DNA of 64,000 bases from CAYNRE01 sp964399535 (GCA_964399535.1 CAYNRE010000027.1:215439-279438); one strand, 5' to 3'. Counted from the stretch's first letter, positions 8,172-17,144 are shown. The notes: generated by a model from the sequence alone, not told the origin. Numbers and translations are program-made.

Positions 8172-9233
8172 TTAGAAGAAGCCTCCGCCAAACCCGCCGG
8201 CGCCGCCCCCTTGGGGAAAGCGGTTGATTTGCTGAATCGTCGCGGTGCCCAGCAAGGTGAAGCCGAACATGCGCTCGAACGGCGAGACCAGCTTGCCCAC
8301 CACGGTGTCGAAAGCCACCCAGCGATCCTCCGCGATGAATACGCGGTCGCCCGGTAGAATCTGATAGTTCGTCGTGGTGTCGGCTCCCTTGGTGATTCCG
8401 CGCCAGTCCACGGGCATCACGGTGTAGCAATCGGCGTTGCCGGGTCCGGGGCGGGCGACCCAGATCTTCTTCGAGGATACGGCCTGCAGGCCGCTCACCT
8501 GCGAAATGGCGTCGAGCACGGTTTCGTTACCGCTGATCGGAATGCGGGTGACCGAGTCGCCGTACCCGCCCCCCTCGGTGATGACGTAATAGACCTTGCT
8601 GTTGTAGGCGAACACGTCGACCGCCACGTCGGGCGCTTCGAGAAACTGCGCCAGATGGTTTTCGATCGTGCACGTGGCCTGGTCAATCGTCTGGCCGGCG
8701 ACGTACACCAGTCCGTAGGTACCCAGGTTCACGGTGCCGTCGGGGCACACCAGGTGCTCACCGGCGATCTGCTGCTTGGCGGCCGCCTCGGCCAGCGTGA
8801 CCGTGGCCCGTGGCGCTTGCAGAAAGCGGCGCAAGTGCGCTTCGATTGCCTCGCGGGCCTGAGTGACCGTGAGCCCGGCCAGGGGGACGGCCCCATAGGT
8901 GAACCCCAGCTCAACCGCACCACCGGCCAGCACGGTGAATATGCCCTGAATGGGCTGGTCGGGGTAGGTGCCCTCGACGTTGATCAACAGCGCATCCAGC
9001 GCCGACAAGCGGTACGGCTCCTTGGGGACGACCCGGATCGCATCGATCAGCAGGATATCGGGTGGCTCGAGCGTGTAAGCCGGCAGTGAAGTCTTGGTCA
9101 ATTCGCGCGGAACGTCGACCGGCGGGGGGGGCATCTGGTGGACGATTTCCTGGTTGCGCAGCGGAGTGCGGCAACCGACCATGGCCAGCACGAGGCAGGC
9201 AACGATGGCTTGCTGCCGAGGCCGTCCTGCCAT
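8172..9233 (-). CDS. Wza-like polysaccharide export lipoprotein
   Basis: The chosen ATG at 9233 gives 353 residues starting MAGRPRQQAIVACLVLAMVGC, a lipoprotein signal peptide with the lipidated Cys at residue 21. An AAGGG ribosome-binding site precedes it; the longer frame upstream is arginine-rich and unlikely to be coding. Two consecutive export-type segments are visible: LLINVEGTYPDQPIQG with LTVTQAREAIEAHL, then GEHLVCPDGTVNLGTYGLVY with IDQATCTIENHL. An SLBB-like region (YYVITEGGGYGDSVTR) and a glycine-rich end GGAGGFGGGFF follow. The family forms the outer-membrane channel for exopolysaccharide and partners Wzc-like kinases, one of which is encoded nearby. The doubled export segment is unusual compared with Wza. 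Confidence 0.85.
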   Translation of the reverse strand: MAGRPRQQAIVACLVLAMVGCRTPLRNQEIVHQMPPPPVDVPRELTKTSLPAYTLEPPDILLIDAIRVVPKEPYRLSALDALLINVEGTYPDQPIQGIFTVLAGGAVELGFTYGAVPLAGLTVTQAREAIEAHLRRFLQAPRATVTLAEAAAKQQIAGEHLVCPDGTVNLGTYGLVYVAGQTIDQATCTIENHLAQFLEAPDVAVDVFAYNSKVYYVITEGGGYGDSVTRIPISGNETVLDAISQVSGLQAVSSKKIWVARPGPGNADCYTVMPVDWRGITKGADTTTNYQILPGDRVFIAEDRWVAFDTVVGKLVSPFERMFGFTLLGTATIQQINRFPQGGGAGGFGGGFF

Positions 9234-9782
9234 AACCCGCGACCCTTCGTAATTCCCAAACCCCGGAACACCGACCCTACGTCGCCGCGCGCCTCGGGCC
9301 GTTGGCCCGCGCGCTCCAACCCGTGTTGCACGCCGACGACTCCCCGGCCAACCAGGGGTCGCATCCAAAGGTTCGGCAGGCCAGACGACCGCCCTTTACC
9401 GTGCATCGGGACGAAACGGTGCGATGAGCAAAATCGCTGCCACCGGAGGTCGGGTTGTACCGGCTGTGTGGGTTTTCCGAGGAACCGCCGCGGTACTAGC
9501 CCTCGGCGCCGGCAAGGTTTGGCGATCGTAGCGGTTAGCTGGCGTTCGCGTGGCGCCGCGCGGAGGGGGCCTGCCGAGCGGCTGCCAAGGCCCCCGGCCG
9601 GCTTCTGCGGGGTGGTTTGATCCGGTAAAATCAATCTTGCCCGGTTTGCCGGCCGATGCACCAAGTGGCGGCTACCAACTTTCAGGCGCGGCTGAGTGGT
9701 GGTGGAGTTTGTCGGCTGGGTTAACCAGTACGATTCGCCAAACTCGAATCCCCCTGGGCCAACCGCGGAGAGGTTACCCCTC
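9234..9782. other. 549-bp divergent intergenic region
   Basis: This separates the minus-strand Wza-like gene from the plus-strand secreted protein gene and must hold both start regions. A GGAGAGG ribosome-binding site sits just before the plus-strand GTG start. I see no convincing -10/-35 pair, hairpin or further gene. Confidence 0.4.
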
Positions 9783-10223
9783 GTGAAATGTCCACCAGCC
9801 CGATTCCGGCCAGTGCGAGCGAGCGTTTGGGCGGCTGCGTTCGCAATTGGCCTGGCCGCGCAGGTTCAAGCAGCGACCCCCGGCCAATTCGCACCGGCCA
9901 GCCGGTTTGGTGCGGCGCCCTCGGCGGGCGGAAGGTCGTACGGAGCGGCATCGCTTGGAATCGGCCGTCCGGCGGTGAGCCCCTACTTGAACATCCTCCG
10001 CAACGACGGGCTGGGGCCACTGAACTACCAAACCCTGGTGCGCCCCCAAATCGAGGCCCGCAATGCCTATCTGCGGCAGGGGGCTGAAATTCGCGGTCTG
10101 GAAAGCGAAATGCGGAACCGCCGCCGCCCCGATGACCAGCCTGGGGCCATTCGCCAGACGGGCCACGGGACCAGCTTTTTCAACTATTCGCATTACTTCA
10201 ATTATCCCGGTGTGGCCGACTAG
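9783..10223 (+). CDS. Small secreted planctomycete protein of unknown function
   Basis: The GTG at 9783 is preferred over the in-frame ATG at 9696 because a GGAGAGG ribosome-binding site precedes it and the product then starts with a normal signal peptide (KCPPARFRPVRASVWAAAFA, cleavage near AAQVQAA). The mature part, about 115 residues, contains SPYLNILRNDGLGPLNYQTL followed by VRPQIEARNAYLRQ and an amphipathic helix with many charged residues, then FFNYSHYFNYP. The SPYLNLLR...NYxTLVRPQ pattern recurs, to my recollection, in short secreted planctomycete proteins without assigned function. It is transcribed away from the polysaccharide genes. I cannot say what it does. Confidence 0.7.
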   Translation: MKCPPARFRPVRASVWAAAFAIGLAAQVQAATPGQFAPASRFGAAPSAGGRSYGAASLGIGRPAVSPYLNILRNDGLGPLNYQTLVRPQIEARNAYLRQGAEIRGLESEMRNRRRPDDQPGAIRQTGHGTSFFNYSHYFNYPGVAD

Positions 10224-10273
10224 TGCTCTGTCGCAACTTGGGTTTCGGGCCCGGGCGCCTGGCGGAGCACTAG
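10220..10273 (+). terminator. Inverted repeat immediately after the secreted-protein gene
   Basis: A perfect 9-bp inverted repeat, CTAGTGCTC at 10220-10228 and GAGCACTAG at 10265-10273, brackets a GC-rich loop that includes the self-complementary GGGCCCGGGCGCC. A short GGTTTTG follows. It overlaps the stop codon, so it could be a terminator or an mRNA 3'-end stabiliser. The U-tract is weak. Confidence 0.4.
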
Positions 10274-10788
10274 GGTTTTGCTCGCCACCGAACCACTGGC
10301 GTGTTCGCCGGTTGTGCTGTGCCACCCGTAATTCTACCTGGGACACCGCACGGGCAACCCGCGGTCGCCCCAGCGCGATCGATCTGGTCTTGGCGGCGTT
10401 GGCAGGAACTCGTAGGCCGTAAACGCCCCGACCGGACGGCCTGGGAGATCGGGCGGTTCCTTCGGAGCCGTTCGCGCTATGCGGGTGGTGTGGGTGTCGG
10501 CGAGGCCGATTTTCGCTAGCGCGCTAGGCGCCTGGCGCAAGTCGTGCGGAAGGTGACGGGGCCCCCAAAAAGCGGCAGCAACTACTAAGCTGCCTTAGCC
10601 TTGCGCTCGCCAAGCGTGAGCTACACTTGAGCACGCCCCTGGGGGCGCCCGCAGCCGGACTTTGCCGCTCGGCCCCCACCTGGCATGGGCACCAGTTGCG
10701 CTAAGGGTCGAACCGGCCATGGTTCTGCCCCGGCCCAGACGGCCCCCCGCCCCCGCCTGCTTACCCACCTGCAAGGAACGTTGTCGCG
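10274..10788. other. 515-bp intergenic region, nothing assigned
   Basis: This is GC-rich sequence between two plus-strand genes. Open frames here lack ribosome-binding sites and recognisable domains. The stretch around 10590-10630 (TTGCGC, then TACACT about 15 bp later) is a weak promoter candidate for the following kinase-like gene, but I would not call it. Confidence 0.35.
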
Positions 10789-12474
10789 ATGCGCCCTGAA
10801 ACGCTCCGCCGTGTGCTGCTCGTCGAGGCCTCGGACAGCAACAACTCCGTACCGTCGGCCGCGGAACGCCTCGGTTGTCTGCTGTGTCCCAATGTGCAGT
10901 GCGTGGGTACGGCCAGCCTCTCGGCTGCGCTAGCGCTGGCCCGGGGAGAAGCGTTCGATCTGGTCGTTGTCGACTGGAGGGCGGCCGCCGCGGATCAGCC
11001 GACCTGGTCCCAATGGACGAGAGTGGCCGCGACCACTGAGACCCTATTGCTGTTCGAGTCGAGCGATGCCGGGCTGGGGCAACTGCCGGAGCTGCTGGCT
11101 CGTTGGTCGGGGCGGCTCCAGGTGTGGCCGCGCTCGACCTTCGACCACAGGGTGCTCGAGGCCTGCTGGCAGCGAATCGATTCCCGCCGGCAAGCGGCCG
11201 AACAACAACGAACCTGGCAACAGCGGGCCGCCGAACGAAGTCGTCGAGTGGCCGAATTGGAAAGCGCCGCGCAGCACCTGTTCGACGGTTGGTCGCACGA
11301 GCTGCGCACGCCGCTGGCGGTTGTCGCACAATATCTCGCGGTGCTCCGCACGTCATCGACCGCCGTGCTGGCCCCGGAGGATCGGCGAGCGCTCGACCTG
11401 GTTGCCGACCGGGCCCACGAAATGGACTTGCTCGTCGGCGATCTGCTGGTATTGCAGCGACACCGGCTGGGGCTGTTGTCGGCCTGGCGCCGCCCGGTCG
11501 ACACCGCCCGGCTCTTGGCCGAATCGCTTGCCCTGGTGCCGCAAAAGGCGGCCCTGAAACAGGTGGATTGGAGCGCCCCCGCGATCGCTAATATGCCGGC
11601 CGTGGTGGTCGACGCCGACCACCTGCGCCTGGCGCTGGCCCGGCTAGCCGGTGGAGCTGTGAGCAGCGCCGCGCCGGGCGGGCGGGTCGCGTTTGCGTGT
11701 CAATGGGACGAGCCGGCCGGGCTGTTGGAAATGCGCCTGACCGTGTTCGGGGCCGGCGACGACTTGTACGCAGAGTACGGCCAGGCGCCGGCCGGCGGCG
11801 ACGCGCCAACCAGCAACTGGCTCGAATCGATCGATCGGCCGACCTGGCGGCTGATTCGGCTGCTGAGTGAGCTGAACCTGGCCTCATTCACAGTCGAGCA
11901 CCCGGCGAGCGGGCCCACGGTTTTTCGGATCCGTCTGCCCCTGGCTCAGCCGCTGGCCCTGGCCGAACGCTTTTTGGCGTTGGTTCCGGGCGGACATTCG
12001 CAAGAGGCTCCGCTCAGCGGTTTGTCGCTGGCGCTTGCGCCCGACGACGCCTGGATGGCCCCCGCCGTCGACGAATTTCTGCAGCGCAGCCTGCGCAGGC
12101 AGGGCTGGAGCTGGCAGGCCGCCGCCGGCCGCTGGTGGCTGTTGGTTCCGCGGACTGCCGAGGAGACCGTGGAGTTGATCGACCAGATTGGCGCCGCCTG
12201 GGCCGATCCGCAGCTCGACTGGCCGCTACCTCAGCGGCCTGAACTTGCGTTTCACCTGGAGTGGCAGGGTCGCGGTGCCCTGGCCGGCCTGGCCTGGCTC
12301 GAGCGGGCGCTAGCGGCGCCCCCTGCTGCTGCGCCGCCAGAGGCCTCGCAGCCCGAGGTTGCGCCGCCCGGGGCCCCTTCGGCCGCGGCTGCCCCGACGC
12401 CCGAGTTCTCGTTGCTGGCCGCCGCCGATGGCTGGTCCGACGGCGGATTGGAAGCGCTAACCGTAGTTTCGTAA
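10789..12474 (+). CDS. Histidine-kinase-like protein with degenerate receiver and ATPase regions
   Basis: This is a 561-residue cytoplasmic protein. Residues 1-135 look like a receiver fold (VLLVEASDSNN, FDLVVVDWRAA), but the acidic pair and phospho-acceptor context are poor. A helical linker leads to a good dimerisation/phospho-acceptor domain with H-box SHELRTPLAVVAQYL near residue 170. The following ATPase-like half (about 235-385) has no recognisable N-box asparagines (LRLALARLAGGAV) and no DxGxG motif, so ATP binding is doubtful. Residues 490-540 are alanine/proline-rich linker. A small gene follows 14 bp later and is probably co-transcribed. It could accept phosphate from another kinase, act as a phosphatase, or be a scaffold. 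No partner regulator is adjacent. Confidence 0.72.
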   Translation: MRPETLRRVLLVEASDSNNSVPSAAERLGCLLCPNVQCVGTASLSAALALARGEAFDLVVVDWRAAAADQPTWSQWTRVAATTETLLLFESSDAGLGQLPELLARWSGRLQVWPRSTFDHRVLEACWQRIDSRRQAAEQQRTWQQRAAERSRRVAELESAAQHLFDGWSHELRTPLAVVAQYLAVLRTSSTAVLAPEDRRALDLVADRAHEMDLLVGDLLVLQRHRLGLLSAWRRPVDTARLLAESLALVPQKAALKQVDWSAPAIANMPAVVVDADHLRLALARLAGGAVSSAAPGGRVAFACQWDEPAGLLEMRLTVFGAGDDLYAEYGQAPAGGDAPTSNWLESIDRPTWRLIRLLSELNLASFTVEHPASGPTVFRIRLPLAQPLALAERFLALVPGGHSQEAPLSGLSLALAPDDAWMAPAVDEFLQRSLRRQGWSWQAAAGRWWLLVPRTAEETVELIDQIGAAWADPQLDWPLPQRPELAFHLEWQGRGALAGLAWLERALAAPPAAAPPEASQPEVAPPGAPSAAAAPTPEFSLLAAADGWSDGGLEALTVVS

Positions 12475-12488
12475 GCCGAGGTGTCGCC

Positions 12489-12782
12489 ATGGATACAGTC
12501 ACGCCGCCCCCCGCATCGAGTTCGTCGGTTCCCGCGGTGCCCATAGCGCCAGCAGGCCCTCATCTGCCCGTGGCCCGGCCGGCGGTTTCCGGTGCGGGCG
12601 CGCTGGAGCGCCAGGTGCATCGGGCCCACGAGGCGGTGCGAGCCCTGGCCCAGGTGCAATTGCCGCCGCAGGCCGAAAACCAAACCCACTGGTCCTTGGC
12701 CCAGCGATTGGCCTCGGTCGACCGGCTGTTCGGCGAGTGGAACGGCGCAAGCGAAGAGAAGCCGCCGTCGGACAAGAAATAG
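12489..12782 (+). CDS. Small conserved-context protein of unknown function
   Basis: A 97-residue product starts at the ATG at 12489, with a GAGGTG ribosome-binding site 5 bp upstream. The first 40 residues are proline/alanine/serine-rich. The rest is predicted helical and charged (LERQVHRAHEAVRALAQVQL, SLAQRLASVDRLFGEWNG), ending in lysines. There is no signal peptide or membrane segment. It begins 14 bp after the histidine-kinase-like gene, so co-expression is likely. I do not recognise the family. Confidence 0.6.
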   Translation: MDTVTPPPASSSSVPAVPIAPAGPHLPVARPAVSGAGALERQVHRAHEAVRALAQVQLPPQAENQTHWSLAQRLASVDRLFGEWNGASEEKPPSDKK

Positions 12783-13017
12783 GCCACTGGCCCATTGAGC
12801 CGCCGAACGAACCCCCGCGACGCGCCAAAGCCAACCGGCCGGCGTCGCGGGAAAAGGTATTTGGTTCGCCCGCGCCGGGGGCCAATGCCTGGTCGATCGG
12901 CGCGCACCCGCGCCTTGACGGGTTGGCCCGCCCGGGCCGACAATCGCCCGCGCCCTAGCTGCGCGGCCTCTCTGGCCCCGCGCGTGGCGACGCTTTTTCC
13001 TCTGAGAGCCTCCGATT

Positions 13018-13911
13018 ATGAGCGAGCGCGAACGCTGGACCGTGTACCCGCTGCTGCTGTTTACCCTGGCGCTGGTTTGCAAGGACAAGGTGGTGCCGCC
13101 GACCTACGAGCAACTGCAAGCCGAGCAAATCGTTTGCACCTCGCTCGACGCACAGCGAATTCAAACCACTTCGGTGGCTAGCCGGGTGTTGGTGGCCGAC
13201 GATGCCAATCTCAAGAAACTGGTTGCCCAGCAGCACGACGTGGTGCAGCTCAAATCGCGCGATCTGACCGTGGTCGACGGCGAGGGAAAGGAACTGGTTC
13301 ACCTGATTGGCGTCGATCCGCTCGGCGGCCGAATCGAGTTGCACGCTCCCGACGGCCGCCTGCTCGTAACCCTGGGGGCCGACAAGCTCAACGGTGCGGG
13401 CGCACTGGGCACCTTTGTCTCGCAGGATCAACCCTTGGCGGTGCTCGACAGCAACGACAACACCGGCAGGTTCATGCTCTTTTCGCAGCGAAATGCCCCG
13501 GGCGATCCGTCGCAGACCTGTAAGGTCTTGCTCTATACCGAGCAGAATCACTGGGGTGCCGGGTTGGTGTTCGACGATCACGCCCAGCCCCACCCGCTGG
13601 CGACTCTGCGCATTACCCGAGTCATCCCCCCGGGGGCGAGTCCAAACAGCGGGGGGCCCGCCGCGACTGCGCCCACCGTGACTGCGCCCACCGTGACTGC
13701 GCCGGCCGAGGGGGCCGCGGAGAGCCCTGAGCAAGCGCCCAGGGAGTCGGAAGACCCCCGCGACCCGGAAGCAGCGGCCACGCACGAGGGCACCGGCGCG
13801 GAGCCAGCCACGACGGCCCCGGTCGAGGAGCCCACGGACACCCAGCAGCCCGAGCCCCCGGCCGGCTCCGTCGAGCAGCCCTTGTCCGCTCCCGACGAAT
13901 CGCCCGAGTAG
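13018..13911 (+). CDS. Membrane-anchored protein of unknown function with repetitive acidic tail
   Basis: This protein has 297 residues. One N-terminal hydrophobic segment (VYPLLLFTLALVC, residues 9-21) should anchor it, with the rest outside the cytoplasm. Residues 40-205 are ordered: repeated short strands such as VASRVLVADDANLKKLV, LTVVDGEGKELVHLIGVD and GRIELHAPDGRLLVTLG suggest a beta-rich, possibly beta-helical, domain. From about residue 205 the tail is proline/alanine/glutamate-rich and starts with tandem ATAPTVT repeats. The start MSERERWTVYPLL is characteristic. Family unknown to me, though similar proteins occur in planctomycetes as I recall. It converges on the following lipoprotein gene with only 25 bp between stops. 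Confidence 0.65.
   Translation: MSERERWTVYPLLLFTLALVCKDKVVPPTYEQLQAEQIVCTSLDAQRIQTTSVASRVLVADDANLKKLVAQQHDVVQLKSRDLTVVDGEGKELVHLIGVDPLGGRIELHAPDGRLLVTLGADKLNGAGALGTFVSQDQPLAVLDSNDNTGRFMLFSQRNAPGDPSQTCKVLLYTEQNHWGAGLVFDDHAQPHPLATLRITRVIPPGASPNSGGPAATAPTVTAPTVTAPAEGAAESPEQAPRESEDPRDPEAAATHEGTGAEPATTAPVEEPTDTQQPEPPAGSVEQPLSAPDESPE
13666..13703 (+). repeat. In-frame 15-bp tandem repeat inside the anchored protein gene
   Basis: The unit ACTGCGCCCACCGTG occurs twice in exact tandem (13666-13680 and 13681-13695), followed by a partial third copy. It encodes TAPTV repeats at the start of the disordered tail and could vary in number between strains by slippage. Confidence 0.85.
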
Positions 13912-13936
13912 TGCTTGCCGTGGCGGTGGGCCGTGC

Positions 13937-15124
13937 TTACCGCGCGGCCGAACCCTCTTGAGCCTTAGGCTCGATGGCCGCGGTTTCAGCCGCCGACTGG
14001 TCGACGGTGGGGCTAGCCTCGAACGGGGCCCCGAAACGCCGCGTCCGGTACAGCGACAGCCCATGGGCCGCGTGGTACAGGGCACCACATTCCATGTCCA
14101 GGTCGCGGGTCTTCTCGAACAGGTCGCAGAGCCGAACCACGGCCCGGGTGATCCAGGGCTCGCGCAGTTGCTCGTTGCTGACCGCCAGGACCAGGAACTC
14201 CAGCACGTGCCCGGCGCTTCCCATCTGCTCGCCGACGTCGGCGGCGCGGGCAGGCCGCTCGAAGTACCGCGACGAAAGCATGCCGTCGGGCTGCTGGAAC
14301 TGGTGGGCCGCGGTAATCCCTTCTTGAATCCGCTCGTCGGCCAGCTTCCAAGCGCCGGTCAACTCACGACCTTCGGCCAGGTACCGGTTTACGGCCGTGG
14401 TCAGCCCGTAGCAGCGGTGTGCTCCGCCGCAGGGTGGGGTGGCCAGCGGAATCTTGGCTTCCATCGCCAGAATCCGTTCCAGGTTCCAGACCTGGCCATC
14501 TTTGGCGGTCCATTCGGCGTCGATCGGCAGGTACGAGCTGAAGGCCATCAGCGTCCAGATGGCCTCTTTCCCTTCGTAAATGTCAGCCTGCGCCTGACGG
14601 ATCAGGTCGGCCACGGTGTAGTCCTTGCCGCCCGCCACCAGCTTATCTTCTGGCTTAAGGCCGATCTGCGAGAGATAGCCCAACCACTGGTCGGGGTGGC
14701 CTTGGCCAGTCTTGCTGCCGGCTTCGAGCACCGCTTCCAGGCCGTTGGAGCCGGGTCGCATGGTCCAGCCGTTGACGAATCCGCCGTCGAGAATGTATTG
14801 CAAGGCCGGCACGCTCTGGCCGTCGCGCGCGGTTTTGATTTGCAGGTCGCGGCCGAAAGCCAGAATGCCGTGCACGATTTGCCAGGCGGCGTGGTCTTGC
14901 ACGTTCATCTGCCGCGCCAGCGTGGTCGAGAGCACTCGATCGAGCCGGTCGCGCAATTCTTCGTCGCTGGGAAGCGGTGCCGGTTTCGCTTGGGCGGAAG
15001 CCGTCGCAGTACTGCCCCCGGTTGAGCTGGACGAGCTGCAGCCTGCCGACGCCAGCAGCAGGGCGGAGCAACCGACCAGGCTACCCAGGCAGGCAACCAG
15101 TGAGGCGTTCGCGGTTTTCTTCAT
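13937..15124 (-). CDS. Lipoprotein of unknown function
   Basis: The ATG at 15124 is chosen: an AGGGAGA ribosome-binding site precedes it and the product begins MKKTANASLVACLGSLVGCS, followed by LLLASAGC, a lipoprotein signal with the modified Cys at about residue 29 and a serine-rich linker after it. The mature part of about 365 residues is mainly helical with many Trp/Tyr/His positions (HAAWQIVHGILAFGRDLQI, MECGALYHAAHGLSLYR). The repeated helix pairs resemble an alpha/alpha-toroid, but I see no catalytic signature that would name it. The C-terminal 40 residues are low complexity. It is probably anchored to a membrane and faces the periplasm. It is alone in its transcription unit. Confidence 0.7.
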   Translation of the reverse strand: MKKTANASLVACLGSLVGCSALLLASAGCSSSSSTGGSTATASAQAKPAPLPSDEELRDRLDRVLSTTLARQMNVQDHAAWQIVHGILAFGRDLQIKTARDGQSVPALQYILDGGFVNGWTMRPGSNGLEAVLEAGSKTGQGHPDQWLGYLSQIGLKPEDKLVAGGKDYTVADLIRQAQADIYEGKEAIWTLMAFSSYLPIDAEWTAKDGQVWNLERILAMEAKIPLATPPCGGAHRCYGLTTAVNRYLAEGRELTGAWKLADERIQEGITAAHQFQQPDGMLSSRYFERPARAADVGEQMGSAGHVLEFLVLAVSNEQLREPWITRAVVRLCDLFEKTRDLDMECGALYHAAHGLSLYRTRRFGAPFEASPTVDQSAAETAAIEPKAQEGSAAR

Positions 15125-15827
15125 GGCCGAGGCGTCTCCCTGCGGTTCAATGTGGCGGTTTCCCGCGATGAAATCTGCGGCGTATGGCAAGAACAACCAG
15201 CGGGCTGGCACCCTGCCCGGTGAGATCGTGGAGGGCTTGGCACGTCGTGCAAAGCTCGCCACCACCGGACTTTAACAACACAACTGGGGGTATGCTAGCC
15301 TTGGCTGGTCGCGCGGTCTGGTGAATTTGCGTAAAGTGAGACGCCGTCGGCATCCCAGGGGTGGTTGGTGGGGGTGGCGAGAATTGCCGGACGGGCTGGA
15401 CGGCAATCCGTGCCTGCTTCGTGCGTGGGGGGGGGGCGGTTGTCGCCTGCGCGGCGATCCCAGCTATCTTCGACCGCACACACCGGTCGGTTGACCTGCC
15501 GCCGACCCAGTCTCCCATTCGACACCCGCGAAGTTTTCCCTACAACGCGAAGAAAATCGCATTCCAGCGTTGGCGCACCGGCCAGTTCGAATCAGAAAGG
15601 GCTCGTGGTTCCCCAATTGGGTGGGTTTACCTTGCCTGTGAAAAGGGGACAACTCAGCCGGGCCTGCGTACGTAGTAATCAACGGCTACGGTGGCCGTGT
15701 TCTGCCAGGTTGGGCTTGGCCCGGCGAAATGCTTGCAGCAGCCAACGCCCAGCCCGCGGGGCATTCCTCTGAGGGGGAAACGCTCCGGTTCGGCGTGGCG
15801 AGGTCAACAAGGAGATCGAGAAAAGCG
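15125..15827. other. 703-bp divergent intergenic region
   Basis: This lies between the minus-strand lipoprotein gene and the plus-strand zinc peptidase gene. Several overlapping open frames exist in both directions, but none has a ribosome-binding site, signal peptide or recognisable domain. Locally AT-richer patches near 15275-15300 and 15540-15560 may hold promoters, but no clear -10/-35 pair is seen. Confidence 0.4.
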
Positions 15828-16520
15828 ATGTTCATGCCGTTCGATCCGATGTATTTCGTCTTCATTGCCCCCGCGTTTCTGTTGGCGTTGTGGGCCCAAG
15901 CGCGGGTCAGTTCGGCCTATGCCCGCGGCCAGCGCGAGCCTGCGCCGTTGAGCGGGGCGGCCGCCGCGCGCTACGTGCTCGATTCGGCGGGGCTGCAAAA
16001 CGTGGCAATCGAGCAGATTCCGGGCCACCTGACCGACCATTACGATCCCCGCAGCAAGGTGCTGCGTCTCTCGACCGACGTGTACCGCGCGCGGTCAATG
16101 GCCGCCGTGGGCATTGCCGCTCATGAAGCAGGCCACGCGATTCAAGATGCCAAGCACTACGCGCCTTTGGTAATACGTAATGCCGCGGTGCCGGTCGCCA
16201 GTTTCGGCGGCAGCGCTTCCTTTCTGGTGATTCTGGCCGGCCTGGGGCTGGGGCTGCAGCAAGTGGTTTGGCTGGGCATCTTGCTCTTCGGGGCCGTGGT
16301 TTTCTTCCAGGTGGTGAACCTGCCGGTGGAGTTCGATGCCAGCCGGCGGGCCAAGCAGCAGCTCGTGGCCCTGGGCGTCGTGCCGGCCGGCGAAATGGGT
16401 TACGTCAACGCGGTGCTGAACGCGGCTGCCATGACCTATGTGGCCGGCACCCTGCAGTCGGTGCTGACGCTGCTCTACTACGTGATGCGTTTCACCAGCG
16501 GAGATCGAAGCAGCGAATAG
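15828..16520 (+). CDS. YugP-type membrane zinc metallopeptidase (Zn_peptidase_2)
   Basis: The start at 15828 gives 230 residues beginning MFMPFDPMYFVFIAPAF, the usual short N-terminal membrane helix of this family. The zinc-binding HEAGH lies at residues 99-103 (GIAAHEAGHAIQDAKHY), after VLRLSTDVYRARSMAAVGIA. Downstream membrane helices and the family's conserved FDASRRAKQQL segment (about residue 170) containing the third-ligand region follow. An AGGAG lies 13-17 bp upstream of the ATG. The family is widespread as putative integral membrane proteases, with few known substrates. It stands alone upstream of rpsU. Confidence 0.9.
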   Translation: MFMPFDPMYFVFIAPAFLLALWAQARVSSAYARGQREPAPLSGAAAARYVLDSAGLQNVAIEQIPGHLTDHYDPRSKVLRLSTDVYRARSMAAVGIAAHEAGHAIQDAKHYAPLVIRNAAVPVASFGGSASFLVILAGLGLGLQQVVWLGILLFGAVVFFQVVNLPVEFDASRRAKQQLVALGVVPAGEMGYVNAVLNAAAMTYVAGTLQSVLTLLYYVMRFTSGDRSSE

Positions 16521-16740
16521 TTCGTCCCGGCCTTGGCGACCCGACCAAGGCCGGACGCTCGGGCGAACGCCGTACGCAGAATCAGCCCAAGCCGAAAATG
16601 ATGCCCCATTGCCGCTAGACACGCCCGGCGGCCACCCGGTACACTCACGGGTTCAAGTTTCGCCGGGGTTCCCTCAGCGGGGGGGATCGGTCCCGGGCGA
16701 GTTGTCGGCGAGAAGCCAGTTGGACCAGTAGGATTTTCGT

Positions 16741-16947
16741 GTGGTCAAGCTGAAGGTACGCGAGAGCGAGTCGATTCAAGAAGCGGTGCGCCGGTTTCGC
16801 AAGCTGGTCGAGCGCAGCGGAATCAAGAAGGAAATGCGCCGCAAAGAGTATTACGAGAAGCCGAGCGACACTCGGCGCCGTGCCCGGTTGCGTGCCGAGC
16901 GGCGTGCGCGGCGGACACGGCTGGGAATCGGGCCCGGGGCCCGGTAG
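16741..16947 (+). CDS. rpsU: 30S ribosomal protein S21
   Basis: A 68-residue basic protein starts at GTG 16741. The sequence VKLKVRESESIQEAVRRFRK, then ERSGIKKEMRRKEYYEKPS and a basic tail RRRARLRAERRARR, is diagnostic for bS21, which binds near the 16S rRNA 3' end and helps translation initiation. The length is typical. A TAGGA ribosome-binding site lies about 8 bp upstream. It is monocistronic here; the usual dnaG/rpoD neighbours are absent. Confidence 0.97.
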   Translation: MVKLKVRESESIQEAVRRFRKLVERSGIKKEMRRKEYYEKPSDTRRRARLRAERRARRTRLGIGPGAR

Positions 16948-17144
16948 TTCCCCGCCCGGCCGAGGTGGAGCCTCTTGGGAGCCGGTTCGGAGCTCCCTGC
17001 TTCTAGCGCCGCTAGCGCCCTTGGGCGATTGTTTGCCGGCGCTGGCTTCCCGGCCGTAGTTGCCTGCGGCTCACTGAGCCGCCGCTCACTGGGCCGCCGC
17101 TCCCTGGGCAACCGGCGCCGTGGTGATGCGGCCGTCGTTGCCGC

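Noticed and set aside
16977..16997. Small GGGAGC/GCTCCC hairpin after rpsU
   Set aside because: Only six base pairs and no T-tract, so it was not called a terminator.
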